Below are positions 53,838 through 62,300 of a stretch of 64,000 bases of DNA, one piece after another. The notes under the pieces are model-generated. The model saw only the letters and a program-made list of their open reading frames with translations, was not told the origin of the DNA and did not search any database. This stretch comes from Nitratireductor aestuarii (GTDB lineage Bacteria; Pseudomonadota; Alphaproteobacteria; Rhizobiales; Rhizobiaceae), in NCBI RefSeq assembly GCF_014641695.1, contig NZ_BMIF01000001.1:186001-250000 (forward strand), in the 5' to 3' direction. The translations under genes and the position numbers were made by a program. Within the stretch, counting starts at the first letter, position 1; each line of letters begins with the position of its first letter.

Positions 53838-53884
53838 TGGCGGACGTGCAACGATAAGCACGAAACGAACACGGGAGAAGACGC

Positions 53885-54685
53885 ATGAACGTATTGCTGA
53901 AGACCACTGCCGGCGCGGTCGCACTGCTTGCAGGTGCTGGAATCGCGATGGCGGAAGGTGAGAAGGCTTCCACTTCCGCTTCCATGACCGGCATGGACAT
54001 GACCTGCGCCGACGTGGCCAATCTGGAGCCGCAGGAAGCCGAACGCGCACTCTATTTCCTGGCGGGCTTGCAGCAGGGCCAGAACGCAAGCCGCATGTCG
54101 CAAGACAGCGCTGCAGCCATGCGCAATGCGAACAGCGACTCGACCGACCCTGACGTAACGCAGGACACCGCCGCATCCACGATGCCGGGCGCAGCCTCTG
54201 GCGATGCGGCTGGATCGGCAAGCGGCTCGTCTGCCTCACCGAGCGATATGGCAGCCGCGACACCGCCGAGAGGCGACTCCGTCTCGCCGTCCCAGGGCAA
54301 TAATACTGCAGCCGGAAACCTGCCGGGCGATCAGGGCCAGGCAGCGGCCCCCAGCCAGGATATGGCAGCAAATCCGCTACCAGGAGCAGAGCAGGGCTCC
54401 AGCGACGCGGGCCAGTCCAGCCATTCGAGTCAGGACATGGCAGGGAGCCCGGCCACCCCGGACCAGTCCGGTCAGGCTGGACAGGCCGGCCAATCTGACA
54501 TGGCTCAGGGCGAGAGCGCCGGCTCCACCGTCGATCCGACCGTGACTGCAGGTGTCAGTGGCAGCGGTTCGGGCCAGTTCAGCGCGGAAGGCTTCTATCA
54601 GATTCCTGTCGAAATGGTGCTGACGGACTGCCGTTCCACGCCGGACGCAAAGCTGACCGATATCCTGAAGCAGCACAGCAACTAA
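53885..54685 (+). CDS. HdeA-like periplasmic protein with a large low-complexity insert
   Basis: The 266-residue product has a signal peptide (cut after IAMA, residue 23). Residues 36-70 (MTCADVANLEPQEAERALYF) and 233-266 (YQIPVEMVLTDCRSTPD) resemble the two halves of HdeA, the acid-activated periplasmic chaperone; C41 and C249, its only cysteines, fit the single HdeA disulfide. Between them lie about 160 residues rich in Ser, Ala, Gly, Gln, Asp and Pro with four DMA repeats (residues 121, 159, 184, 205). This insert would be disordered. The HdeA match is by eye and moderate. The gene follows hdaA and has its own EcfG-type promoter. Confidence 0.6.
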   Translation: MNVLLKTTAGAVALLAGAGIAMAEGEKASTSASMTGMDMTCADVANLEPQEAERALYFLAGLQQGQNASRMSQDSAAAMRNANSDSTDPDVTQDTAASTMPGAASGDAAGSASGSSASPSDMAAATPPRGDSVSPSQGNNTAAGNLPGDQGQAAAPSQDMAANPLPGAEQGSSDAGQSSHSSQDMAGSPATPDQSGQAGQAGQSDMAQGESAGSTVDPTVTAGVSGSGSGQFSAEGFYQIPVEMVLTDCRSTPDAKLTDILKQHSN

Positions 54686-54809
54686 GCGGCCTGCATTGAT
54701 CCTCTAATAGTCCGGTCGCGTCGGCGGCCGGACATTTTCACGCGGCTTTGCAACGAGAGCGGCCCTTCCAGCGTTGTAGATCCACTGTAATGGTTGGGAG
54801 GGCATGAGA

Positions 54810-56792
54810 ATGGCGGACGCGACGAAGGGGCCGATACGGTTTTCTCCAACTTCCCTTCCGGGAAACCAGTCCTATCAGCCATTGATCCTCATCTTCGTCG
54901 CAGTGGTTGCGCTCTATTTCGCCAGCGAAGTTATTCTTCCCTTTGCCATTGCCGTTCTGCTCTCATTTGCCTTGCAACCGCTGGTCAGCCGGTTCCGCCG
55001 TTGGCGCATGCCGCGAATTCTGGCGGTAAGCGTCAGCGTTCTCATCGCCTTCATGATCCTGCTGTCGGTCACCCTGGTGGTGGTGCTGCAGCTGAATGAA
55101 CTGGCGCGTGAGCTGCCGACCTACCAGACGAACATCATCTCAAAGATCCGCTCGCTCAAGGAAATGGGGGCGGGCAACAGCAGCATCGAACGCCTGAGCG
55201 GCGTGGTCGAACGCGTTGGCTCGGAGCTGAGCGAGTTGAATTCCGATTCCGCTCCCACTACGGGGACGGATGAGCGGGATCCAATTCTCGTCGAAATCTT
55301 TTCGCCCCAGCGTCCGATCGAGATGCTGACAGGCCTGATCGCGCCCCTGATCGAACCGCTGGCGACTACCGGCCTGGTCATCGTCGTCGTCATCTTTATG
55401 CTTCTCGACCGCGAGGAGCTGCGTGATCGCTTCATTCGATTGGTGGGATACAACGATCTTCATCGCACCACCGAGGCCATTCAGGATGCTGGCCGCCGCG
55501 TGAGCCAATATCTCCTGATGCAGCTGGTGGTGAACGTCACCTACGGTGTGCCAATCGGCATCGGCCTTTGGCTGATCGGCGTTCCCAACGCCCTGTTATG
55601 GGGTCTGCTCGCCACGATCCTGCGCTTCTTGCCCTATATAGGCCCGTTTATTGCGGCCGTGCTGCCGCTCACGCTTGCGCTGGCGGTGGCGCCGGGATGG
55701 TCGCTGGTCCTCTGGACGGCAGGCCTGTTCCTCACCATGGAGCTCATCAGCAACAACGTGGTCGAGCCGCTCCTTTATGGCTCGCGCACGGGGTTGTCGC
55801 CGCTTGCCATCATTGCCGCTGCGATCTTCTGGACCTGGCTGTGGGGTCCTATCGGCCTCGTTCTGTCGACGCCGCTCACCGTGTGCCTCGTAGTGCTGGG
55901 ACGCCACGTGCCGCAATTCGAGTTCCTGCAGGTGATGCTTGGCAATGAGCCGGTGCTTGACCCCAAGGAACGGCTCTATCAGCGCCTGCTCGCGTCCGAC
56001 CCGGATGAGGCAACGGATAATGCGGAGGAAATGCTGGAAGAGGACTATCTGGTCGACTTCTACGGCAAGGTGGCCATTCCGGCACTCCTGCTCGGCGAGC
56101 ATGATCGGGCGAGGGGCGTTCTTTCTGAAGAGCAGATGCAGCAGGTGGCTGCCAGCGCCTCGACGCTACTCCGGAACCTTGAAGAGATCGCGGAGGAAGA
56201 ATCCGAAGAGGAGGACGTGACCGCCACGGAAGACGTCGCGGAAGCGAGCGAGACAGAGCCGGATGAGGCCGAAGTTGAGCTCCCGGACGGTGAGGGCAGG
56301 CGCATCCTCTGCATCGGCGGCCGCACCGAACTGGATGATGTCACAGCCGCCATGTTTGCGCAGGTGCTGGAGGTACAGGGCGCAGACACGGAGGTCGCCA
56401 CCCATGTGCAGATCCAGCCCCGCAACCTGCGCGAACTTGCGGTGCGCGGCTTCGACACGGCGGTCATCGCCTTCCTCAACCCGAACTCGATCGGGCATGG
56501 CCGATATCTGGTCCGCCGACTGAAGCGGGCGTCGCCGCGGCTGCGCGTCGGAATCATCCTCTGGGATAGCGACGCCCTTGACGGTTTCAAGCCTGAGGAA
56601 ATCGCCAATCGCATGAACGCCGACTTTGTCTCGTCGACGATGATCGAATCGGTACAGCACGCGTTGGCTGACGAAGCGCCCGTCAGACTTCCCTCGCAGA
56701 TACGCCTGCGCCGCCGCCGTCCGCTCGTCCGTGGCGAGATCGTCTCACCTGAGACGAAACTCGCGAACGCTGAACCGGGGGGAGCAGTTTAG
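54810..56792 (+). CDS. AI-2E/PerM family membrane protein with extra C-terminal domain
   Basis: The 660-residue protein has an N-terminal PerM domain of about 370 residues (helix 1 LIFVAVVALYFASEVILPFA; signature RFLPYIGPFIAAVLPLTLAL, VEPLLYGSRTGLSPLAI). A cytoplasmic part follows: a helical stretch, an acidic linker (EEIAEEESEEEDVTATED, about 440-475), and a domain beginning RRILCIGGRTELDDVTAAMF that has the beta-alpha pattern of a cobalamin-binding-like or response-regulator-like fold (QIQPRNLRELAVRGFDTAVI). No cobalamin histidine motif (DxHxxG) is visible, so another ligand or none is bound. ATG 54810 lies eight bases after GGAGG; ATG 54804 is too close. Confidence 0.82.
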   Translation: MADATKGPIRFSPTSLPGNQSYQPLILIFVAVVALYFASEVILPFAIAVLLSFALQPLVSRFRRWRMPRILAVSVSVLIAFMILLSVTLVVVLQLNELARELPTYQTNIISKIRSLKEMGAGNSSIERLSGVVERVGSELSELNSDSAPTTGTDERDPILVEIFSPQRPIEMLTGLIAPLIEPLATTGLVIVVVIFMLLDREELRDRFIRLVGYNDLHRTTEAIQDAGRRVSQYLLMQLVVNVTYGVPIGIGLWLIGVPNALLWGLLATILRFLPYIGPFIAAVLPLTLALAVAPGWSLVLWTAGLFLTMELISNNVVEPLLYGSRTGLSPLAIIAAAIFWTWLWGPIGLVLSTPLTVCLVVLGRHVPQFEFLQVMLGNEPVLDPKERLYQRLLASDPDEATDNAEEMLEEDYLVDFYGKVAIPALLLGEHDRARGVLSEEQMQQVAASASTLLRNLEEIAEEESEEEDVTATEDVAEASETEPDEAEVELPDGEGRRILCIGGRTELDDVTAAMFAQVLEVQGADTEVATHVQIQPRNLRELAVRGFDTAVIAFLNPNSIGHGRYLVRRLKRASPRLRVGIILWDSDALDGFKPEEIANRMNADFVSSTMIESVQHALADEAPVRLPSQIRLRRRRPLVRGEIVSPETKLANAEPGGAV

Positions 56793-56816
56793 GCTCGATC
56801 CTTGCCGGGAGCAGCG

Positions 56817-57638
56817 TTAGTCGAAAATTCGGCTTGCCGCCCCGGCGATGCGCAGTGCGGGCACACCATGATGTATGGCGAGCGGCACGACATACGCTCG
56901 AAAAAAGTAATCTTTTTCTTCCCTGGTCCTAGGTTGTCTGGGGCTTTGAACCTGATCCGAACCGGATGAGGCGTCATTATCGATCATGAAGTAGCCGGTG
57001 ACCTTGATCGAGCTTGTGGCAGGCATTCCCGGATGTACGTTTACGCCGGGCCGAGTCACGACGATGATCTCATTGTGACGCTGAAAGGTGTTGTTCAAGA
57101 CATCCTCAGGGGTTTGAAGAAAGGAGGCATGCTTGAGGACATTCTCTTTCAGCATGCCAGTGCGTTTGCTCGGCGGCACCTTGTTCAGATACGCCTGGTA
57201 CTTTGCTCGCGCTTCCGCTGGCCCCGCCACTTTCGTGCCGGGCAAACCGGCCTGGAGGTTGCTGTTGATGTCACGGTGGAACGCGCACAGGATATTCTGA
57301 TGGGGAACCTGCAGGATCACGCCGACCTCACGGAAGGTGAACGGCTTCAGGTGGCTGATCAGGCTCGCACACATCGCGTCACGCCCGGCGATTTCGCAAT
57401 CGACGTCAGAAGAGAAAACGCCGTTCCGCCAGACGAGATCTGCCATCGTGGCGGTATGCACGATGAACCTGTAGGGCTGGCTTACGGGAGCCTTCAGGTC
57501 AAGCGTGCTCAGCGTCTGGGGGTCTGTAAAGTTGTCTGGGCGCCATTGCTTGAGAATATTGAGGTAGGGAATGCTCGGCGCGAAGTAGCTTCCGTACGAT
57601 CTTCCTCCGGGCGATAGTTGTCCAACAGAATAATGCAT
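56817..57638 (-). CDS. Protein of unknown function
   Basis: I do not recognise this 273-residue protein. It has no signal peptide and no clear membrane helix. Notable segments are GSYFAPSIPYLNIL, DCEIAGRDAMCASLISHL, VGVILQVPHQNILCAFHRDI, RHNEIIVVTRPGVNVHPGMP and YFFRAYVVPLAIHHGVPAL. Codon use is less GC-rich than the neighbours and the ribosome site is poor, so late acquisition is possible. It lies tail to tail with the PerM-like gene and is followed upstream by a DUF1801 gene. The function is not inferable. Confidence 0.6.
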   Translation of the reverse strand: MHYSVGQLSPGGRSYGSYFAPSIPYLNILKQWRPDNFTDPQTLSTLDLKAPVSQPYRFIVHTATMADLVWRNGVFSSDVDCEIAGRDAMCASLISHLKPFTFREVGVILQVPHQNILCAFHRDINSNLQAGLPGTKVAGPAEARAKYQAYLNKVPPSKRTGMLKENVLKHASFLQTPEDVLNNTFQRHNEIIVVTRPGVNVHPGMPATSSIKVTGYFMIDNDASSGSDQVQSPRQPRTREEKDYFFRAYVVPLAIHHGVPALRIAGAASRIFD

Positions 57639-57711
57639 GTTTCTGGCCCACGTATGAACTACCTGGCCAGTATGCGATCCACGCGCAGCAGCGTTGTGCC
57701 GAAGGTCACAG

Positions 57712-58137
57712 CTACATCTTCTCGCCGGGCAAGTGGCTGGCCTGCTTCACCCAGTCGAAGAACTGGCTCTCGTCCAGCTGTTGGTCCTCATGGATGTGCA
57801 GATAGCGGACCTCGGGATGCTTTGAGCTGACCGGTGGCAAGGGATTGAGCGAAGAACCGCGAAAGAACGCGACCTTGATGTACTTGTCGAAGCAGTGGAA
57901 GCTGAGGAACCAGCTGTCCTTCTCCATTCCATAGAAGGGCGAGTTCCATTTGACCGCCTTGGCGACATTGGGGACGGTCTTGACGATTAGCCTGTCGAGC
58001 TGCTCGCCTGCGGCGCGCTTCCATCCGGGCATGGCGTCGATGTACGCCTGCACAGGCTCTTCCCCATAGCCCTTGGGGATCTGCGGATTGCCGCCTGAAA
58101 GGAGTTTGGCCCCGCTAGCTGCCTTTTCCTCGGCCAT
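57712..58137 (-). CDS. DUF1801 (YdhG-like) protein
   Basis: The 141-residue protein has the YdhG/DUF1801 pattern: a helical N-terminus with YIDAMPGWKRAAGEQLDRLI, VKWNSPFYGMEKDSWFLSFHCFDKYIKVAFFRG, typical of the CyaY/YjbR-like core, and a short C-terminal helix. Function of the family is unknown. ATG 58137 has GGGAGA ahead; the longer open frame has no support. Confidence 0.85.
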   Translation of the reverse strand: MAEEKAASGAKLLSGGNPQIPKGYGEEPVQAYIDAMPGWKRAAGEQLDRLIVKTVPNVAKAVKWNSPFYGMEKDSWFLSFHCFDKYIKVAFFRGSSLNPLPPVSSKHPEVRYLHIHEDQQLDESQFFDWVKQASHLPGEKM

Positions 58138-58369
58138 GCAGTGTCTCCCACACTGTTGCAGCAGTCGGAGGAGTGAACCACATATGGGAGGAGGGGACAA
58201 GCAACGGGCAGCTTATGAAGATGGGGCTGCGCGTAGCGTTACCCGTTACGGGAGCTCAGTCTGAGATGTGTCGGAATGAATGTTATGCCCATGTTAGACG
58301 GTCATGTTACACTTTTCGGCGATTTACCCCTTGCGTTGAATCACTCGACTCTCTAGAGGAACAACCATT

Positions 58370-58446
<77 letters not shown>

Positions 58447-58499
58447 AAGTTCAAAGTGCCATGCGAATGGCAGCTCAGGCATTAGCGAGGTCGTCATTC

Positions 58500-58805
58500 A
58501 TGTCCGCGCGCATTTACAGCCCAGCAAGGACAGCGATGCAATCCGGGAAAGCAAAGACAGGCCATTGGGTCCTGGAATTCGAGCCGGAGAAGCCCCTGAC
58601 GATCGAGCCATTGATGGGCTACACGTCTTCGTCAGATATGCGCCGTCAGGTTCGGCTCACCTTCCCGACCATGGAAGAGGCTGTCGCCTACGCTCAGAAG
58701 AACGGTATTGCCTTCCGCGTTGAGCCCGAAAAGAAGCCGAAGCGCCGCCAGGTTTCGTATGCGGAAAATTTCCGCTATGATCGAAAGATGCCTTGGACAC
58801 ACTGA
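58500..58805 (+). CDS. Complex I NDUFS4-type accessory subunit
   Basis: The 101-residue protein matches the ETC complex I NDUFS4 family: MSARIYSPARTAMQSGKAK, the conserved KTGHWVLEFEPE, DMRRQVRLTFPTMEEAVAYA and a basic C-terminus ending NFRYDRKMPWTH. The subunit sits on the peripheral arm of NADH:ubiquinone oxidoreductase in alphaproteobacteria and mitochondria. The gene lies between tRNA-Pro and tRNA-Arg. ATG 58500, with GAGG nine bases upstream, matches the family start. Confidence 0.93.
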   Translation: MSARIYSPARTAMQSGKAKTGHWVLEFEPEKPLTIEPLMGYTSSSDMRRQVRLTFPTMEEAVAYAQKNGIAFRVEPEKKPKRRQVSYAENFRYDRKMPWTH

Positions 58806-58816
58806 CATTCGGTGTT

Positions 58817-58893
58817 GGCCCCGTAGCTCAGGTGGATAGAGCGTCAGCCTTCTAAGCTGAATGTCACAGGTTCGAATCCTGTCGGGGTCGCCA
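58817..58893 (+). tRNA. tRNA-Arg (TCT)
   Basis: A 77-base cloverleaf with encoded CCA. GGCCCCG pairs with CGGGGTC (one G-T); anticodon stem TCAGC/GCTGA encloses CTTCTAA with anticodon TCT; T arm GGTTCGAATCC. Reads AGA codons. Confidence 0.97.
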
Positions 58894-59071
58894 AAATACG
58901 CGAGAGCCTGTCAGTTCCCGAAGTACAGGCAGCCGCTGACCTGCACCACGAGCCAATCGCGCTCGCCCCCTGAAATTCCCGCATCATCGATGGCCGATCC
59001 TCATGCGTAAGGATGCCTGATCGGCTCGTCCGCAGTTGCATAACAGTATAACCATCTGTTAGCATCGCTAG

Positions 59072-60136
59072 ATGTTGTATTGGTTGATCATTGCTGCAAC
59101 TTGGTTGGTCCCTGTAGGGGGTGTACAGGCGGCTGAAAAGCCAAAGCTGGACTTGGCCATTGTGGATCAAGTGATGACCCTGGTTCCCTCGGCGCCATCG
59201 ACGTGGGAGCCAAAGACTTTTCTGGATATCGCTTACCCCTGGCCTGAAAGCTATATTGAGCGCTTTGCTCAACCGTACAACAGCTACACGTTCGCTCGTA
59301 ATAGTGCAGCCATTGTGCAGCGGCTCCGACAAGGTGGAGACGAGCGCTTGTTTGCGCGCATGGCCGCATACCTCGACTTCGTTGCCAAGAACTACATAAT
59401 CGAAAATGAAGGGTGCTATTACGTCACCAACGAGTTTGAGTACGGATATCTGTGGTCGAAGTTTGATTATGGGTTTCGCGGCGCCTTCATGAACAACGTT
59501 ACCGCATACGGCTATCTGCATTTATACGATGCAACGAAGAACGCTGATTACCTTGCGACTGCGGAGAGGCTCCTAAGGTCGACAGCATTCTGCGAGACAC
59601 GAGAGGTCAAGCTGCACTCGGTAGACAGCAACGGGTATTTCTGGCTGAATGAGTATGTTTTTCAGATGCCTGAGAAAGATGAGCCTCTATTCGCTCATCT
59701 CGGATTTGAAAAAGGCGACGACGGTTGGTGGCGCGCCAGAGTGTACAACGGCCACATTCACGCAATGCTGGCATTCTTGAAGCACAAGAGCCTCACCGGC
59801 AGTTCCGAATTCGACGAAGTCGTTGAGGCATCAATAGACACGATGCGACATTACCTGCCTCAGCAGACTTATGAGAGACGCTATTTCTCGTATATGGTCG
59901 AGATGCCTTCTCATGCCGACTACGGACAGCATCGTGCCGCGCATCTTGCTCGCGGGCTCTGCGACATGACGGGGGATAGTTCACTCTGCGATACTGCGGC
60001 GCAAATGACTGAATTCTACGAGGCAACGGTCGCGGAGAACGACGAGAAGATCCGCGCTGAAGCTCTGGCGGAGGCGAGAGACTATATCGCCCAATGGCGC
60101 GAAGCAAATCGAGGAAGCTATTTGCTTTCTCGTTGA
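59072..60136 (+). CDS. Secreted D-glucuronyl C5-epimerase-like protein
   Basis: The 354-residue product has a signal peptide (cut after GVQA, about residue 20) and a mature part with repeated helix pairs, as in an alpha/alpha toroid. NNVTAYGYLHLYDATKNADYL and VYNGHIHAMLAFLKHKSLTG followed by HYLPQQTYERRYFSYMVEM and HADYGQHRAAHLARGLC resemble the C-terminal catalytic region of D-glucuronyl C5-epimerases, with the conserved tyrosines. Such enzymes or relatives change uronic acids in polysaccharides. The match is by eye and partial. GC is visibly lower than in the neighbours, and the gene directly follows tRNA-Arg. Confidence 0.5.
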   Translation: MLYWLIIAATWLVPVGGVQAAEKPKLDLAIVDQVMTLVPSAPSTWEPKTFLDIAYPWPESYIERFAQPYNSYTFARNSAAIVQRLRQGGDERLFARMAAYLDFVAKNYIIENEGCYYVTNEFEYGYLWSKFDYGFRGAFMNNVTAYGYLHLYDATKNADYLATAERLLRSTAFCETREVKLHSVDSNGYFWLNEYVFQMPEKDEPLFAHLGFEKGDDGWWRARVYNGHIHAMLAFLKHKSLTGSSEFDEVVEASIDTMRHYLPQQTYERRYFSYMVEMPSHADYGQHRAAHLARGLCDMTGDSSLCDTAAQMTEFYEATVAENDEKIRAEALAEARDYIAQWREANRGSYLLSR

Positions 60137-60199
60137 AAGGGCGCGCCGGTGGCACGCCCTTCCGTTTAAGACTGGCAAGACGGGAAGAACAAGCCAGAC

Positions 60200-60424
60200 T
60201 TAACCACGCCTTTGGGCATAGGTTTCGTTCGTACTGAATGCCGAGAACAGTGGTACCAGCTGCCAGACGGCTGACACGCCGACGAGGATGTAGACCAGCC
60301 TCGAAAGGGCGGAGCCTTCGCCGAAGATCGCGGCGACCAGGTCGAAGCTGAAGAGGCCCACGAGGCCCCAGTTGAGACCGCCGACGATGATCAACGCCAG
60401 CGTGATGAGGTTGATAGTCTTCAT
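60200..60424 (-). CDS. DUF378 membrane protein
   Basis: The 74-residue protein has two transmembrane helices and the DUF378 pattern: LIIVGGLNWGLVGLFSFDLV and YILVGVSAVWQLVPLF. Its function is unknown. ATG 60424 has GGAGA well placed ahead. Confidence 0.9.
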   Translation of the reverse strand: MKTINLITLALIIVGGLNWGLVGLFSFDLVAAIFGEGSALSRLVYILVGVSAVWQLVPLFSAFSTNETYAQRRG

Positions 60425-60526
60425 TATTGTCTCCTTGCGAGCCCGGAATACAGGGTGTCGCGAGCCTATGTGGTCAGATCGAATGGTCGGGCGGCAGAGC
60501 GGCACGGCCGCCCGAATGCTTCGGGA

Positions 60527-61012
60527 TTAGCCTTCCGGCGGGAGGATAACCGCGTCGATGACGTGGATGACGCCGTTGCGGGCCTCGATATCCGTGGCCG
60601 TTACATTAGCTTCATTGACCTTCACCGCATTGCCTTCGACCGTGATGTCGATCGCCTTGCCGTTGACGGTCTTTGCTTCGTCAAGTCCGACGACATCGGC
60701 AGCCATCACCTTGCCCGGCACGACGTGATAGGTGAGCACATCAACGAGCTTCTGCTTGTTCTCAGGCTTGAGAAGGGTCTCGACCGTGCCCGCAGGCAGC
60801 TTCTCAAACGCTGCGTCCGTGGGGGCGAAGACGGTGAATGGACCTTCACCCTTCAGCGTACCGACCAGATCAGCTGCTTCCAGAGCGGCCGCGAGCGTCT
60901 TGAAGTCGCCAGCTGCGACGGCCGTGTCCACGATGTCCTTGTCTGCTGCATGAGCCGGTAGAGCGGCTGCAAGCCCGATGATGGCGGCTGCGAATACGTG
61001 CTTCATTCCCAT
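60527..61012 (-). CDS. Secreted fasciclin-domain protein
   Basis: The 161-residue protein has a signal peptide (cut after PAHA, about residue 22) and one fasciclin (FAS1) domain: [36 protein letters not shown] (the H1 box), [17 protein letters not shown] and the closing [14 protein letters not shown] (H2 box). Such proteins mediate adhesion or bind polysaccharide and outer-membrane partners in the periplasm or at the cell surface. ATG 61012 with GGAG eight bases ahead is used; ATG 61006 is possible. A divergent regulator gene lies upstream with a palindrome between. Confidence 0.92.
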   Translation of the reverse strand: MGMKHVFAAAIIGLAAALPAHAADKDIVDTAVAAGDFKTLAAALEAADLVGTLKGEGPFTVFAPTDAAFEKLPAGTVETLLKPENKQKLVDVLTYHVVPGKVMAADVVGLDEAKTVNGKAIDITVEGNAVKVNEANVTATDIEARNGVIHVIDAVILPPEG

Positions 61013-61082
61013 CTCATTAACTCCATGAGTTCCGAAATTGCCCGCGTTAAAAGAGCGGATGAGTTTCATGTGGTGCAAAAAG

Positions 61083-61101
61083 TTTTTATTGCCAATAAAA
61101 A
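61083..61101. promoter_or_regulatory. Perfect AT-rich palindrome between fasciclin and XRE-cupin genes
   Basis: TTTTTATTG and CAATAAAAA flank a single central C. XRE-cupin regulators often bind such AT-rich repeats. The site is 71 bases from the fasciclin start and 80 from the regulator start, so it could control both. Binding is inferred. Confidence 0.6.
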
Positions 61102-61180
61102 TCTCCATGCGCTATGACGTTTCTCCTGTGGCGAAAAATGCCGACGCAGGTTTGTCCTGCAGGGAAAAAGGAGAGTGGAA

Positions 61181-61762
61181 ATGCTGTCCGATACGCTGAC
61201 GATGGAGCTCGACCGCTATCGAATCGGACCTCGCATCAAGGCCCTGCGCTTGGCCAAGCAGATGGGATTGGCACAGCTGGGCCAGCATACGGGCCTGTCG
61301 ACTGCCATGCTGTCGAAGATCGAACGCGGCCAGCTCTTCCCGACATTGCCGACGCTGATGCGCATCGCGCTCGTGTTCGGTGTGGGGCTGGATCATTTCT
61401 TCGACCAGAAGGGGCCGAAGATTGCGGTGGCGAAGAAGGAGGAGCGTGTCCAGCTTCCGATAGAGGGAGCCGAACCAAAATCGCTGGCCTACCTTTTCGA
61501 GAGCCTCAACTATCCACTGACAGACCGGAAGATGGAGGCCTTCGTCGCAGAGTTTCCGGAAAACTCCGTTCCCTCCGAACCGCACCAGCACGGCACGGAA
61601 GAGCTGGTCTACATCCTTGCCGGAACGCTGCAGGTGACGATCGCAAGCAAGAAGGTCAAGCTGGAAGAGGGAGACGCGATGGCCTTCGATTCAAGTGAAC
61701 CGCATCACTACCAGCGCGTTGGAATCGAAGCCTGCAAGGCGCTGGTGGTGACGGTGGAATGA
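61181..61762 (+). CDS. XRE-family regulator with cupin domain
   Basis: The 193-residue protein has an N-terminal helix-turn-helix (residues 18-70: LRLAKQMGLAQLGQHTG then LSTAMLSKIERGQLFPTLPT) and a C-terminal cupin (residues 115-190: EPHQHGTEELVYILAGTLQV, and a late histidine in SEPHHYQRVG). Such regulators sense a small ligand, often an amine, amino acid or sugar, in the cupin. ATG 61181 has AAAGGAGA seven bases ahead; the GTG two codons earlier overlaps it. The next gene begins within its stop codon. Confidence 0.88.
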   Translation: MLSDTLTMELDRYRIGPRIKALRLAKQMGLAQLGQHTGLSTAMLSKIERGQLFPTLPTLMRIALVFGVGLDHFFDQKGPKIAVAKKEERVQLPIEGAEPKSLAYLFESLNYPLTDRKMEAFVAEFPENSVPSEPHQHGTEELVYILAGTLQVTIASKKVKLEEGDAMAFDSSEPHHYQRVGIEACKALVVTVE

Positions 61763-62292
61763 CATATTCGAGAGCTCATCCGATGAAACAGCAATGGGTC
61801 GAAGTCCATGACCGGATGCAGCAGGGCTATAGATATCAGCTGGTTGCGCCGATTGGCTCCGAATTTGAATCAGGCTTCGAACCGCAGCTGTCGCCGGCCG
61901 AAATGCTGGCTCTCGGCGTCTTCGGCGGCAAGTACATGACCGACTGTCGTACTGAATTTCCGGAAAGCTGGTTTGCCGATGCTCGCCTGTCGCCCGCACG
62001 GCGAGATCCGAGCCTGAACTACTTTGGCGTTGATGCAAGCCAGCCGCTGAGCGTCTGGCGGGCCAAGGGCTGGATCCATCCGGACGATCCGCGCGGATGG
62101 TTCCAGTGGTATTGCCGCTACTACATGGGCCGCCGCATCCCCGGCGAAGACCAGCGGCAGATCGGCCGGTGGCGAGCCATGCGCCGGCACATCGCCCAGA
62201 TTCGCCAGAACTGCGAGCCGGGCGACCCATGGTGCCGCCCGCGCCAGCGCCAGGCACTGCTCCATTGGGCCTATGACACCCGCTCGCTGTGA
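61759..62292 (+). CDS. Unknown protein coupled to the XRE-cupin gene
   Basis: I recognise only a conserved, unnamed group. The 177-residue protein is rich in Arg, Trp, Tyr and Pro, with segments GFEPQLSPAEMLALGVFGGKYM and WIHPDDPRGWFQWYCRYYMG that look like a binding or enzyme fold, and QNCEPGDPWCRPRQRQALLH near the end. No signal peptide or membrane helix. The start codon overlaps the regulator stop by four bases, so the two are co-translated; it may act on the ligand or target of the regulator. Confidence 0.72.
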   Translation: MTYSRAHPMKQQWVEVHDRMQQGYRYQLVAPIGSEFESGFEPQLSPAEMLALGVFGGKYMTDCRTEFPESWFADARLSPARRDPSLNYFGVDASQPLSVWRAKGWIHPDDPRGWFQWYCRYYMGRRIPGEDQRQIGRWRAMRRHIAQIRQNCEPGDPWCRPRQRQALLHWAYDTRSL

Positions 62293-62300
62293 ACCTCGAA

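Noticed and set aside
58817-60199. Attachment site pair around the gene after tRNA-Arg
   Set aside because: No second copy of the tRNA 3' end was found up to the window end, and there is no integrase gene.
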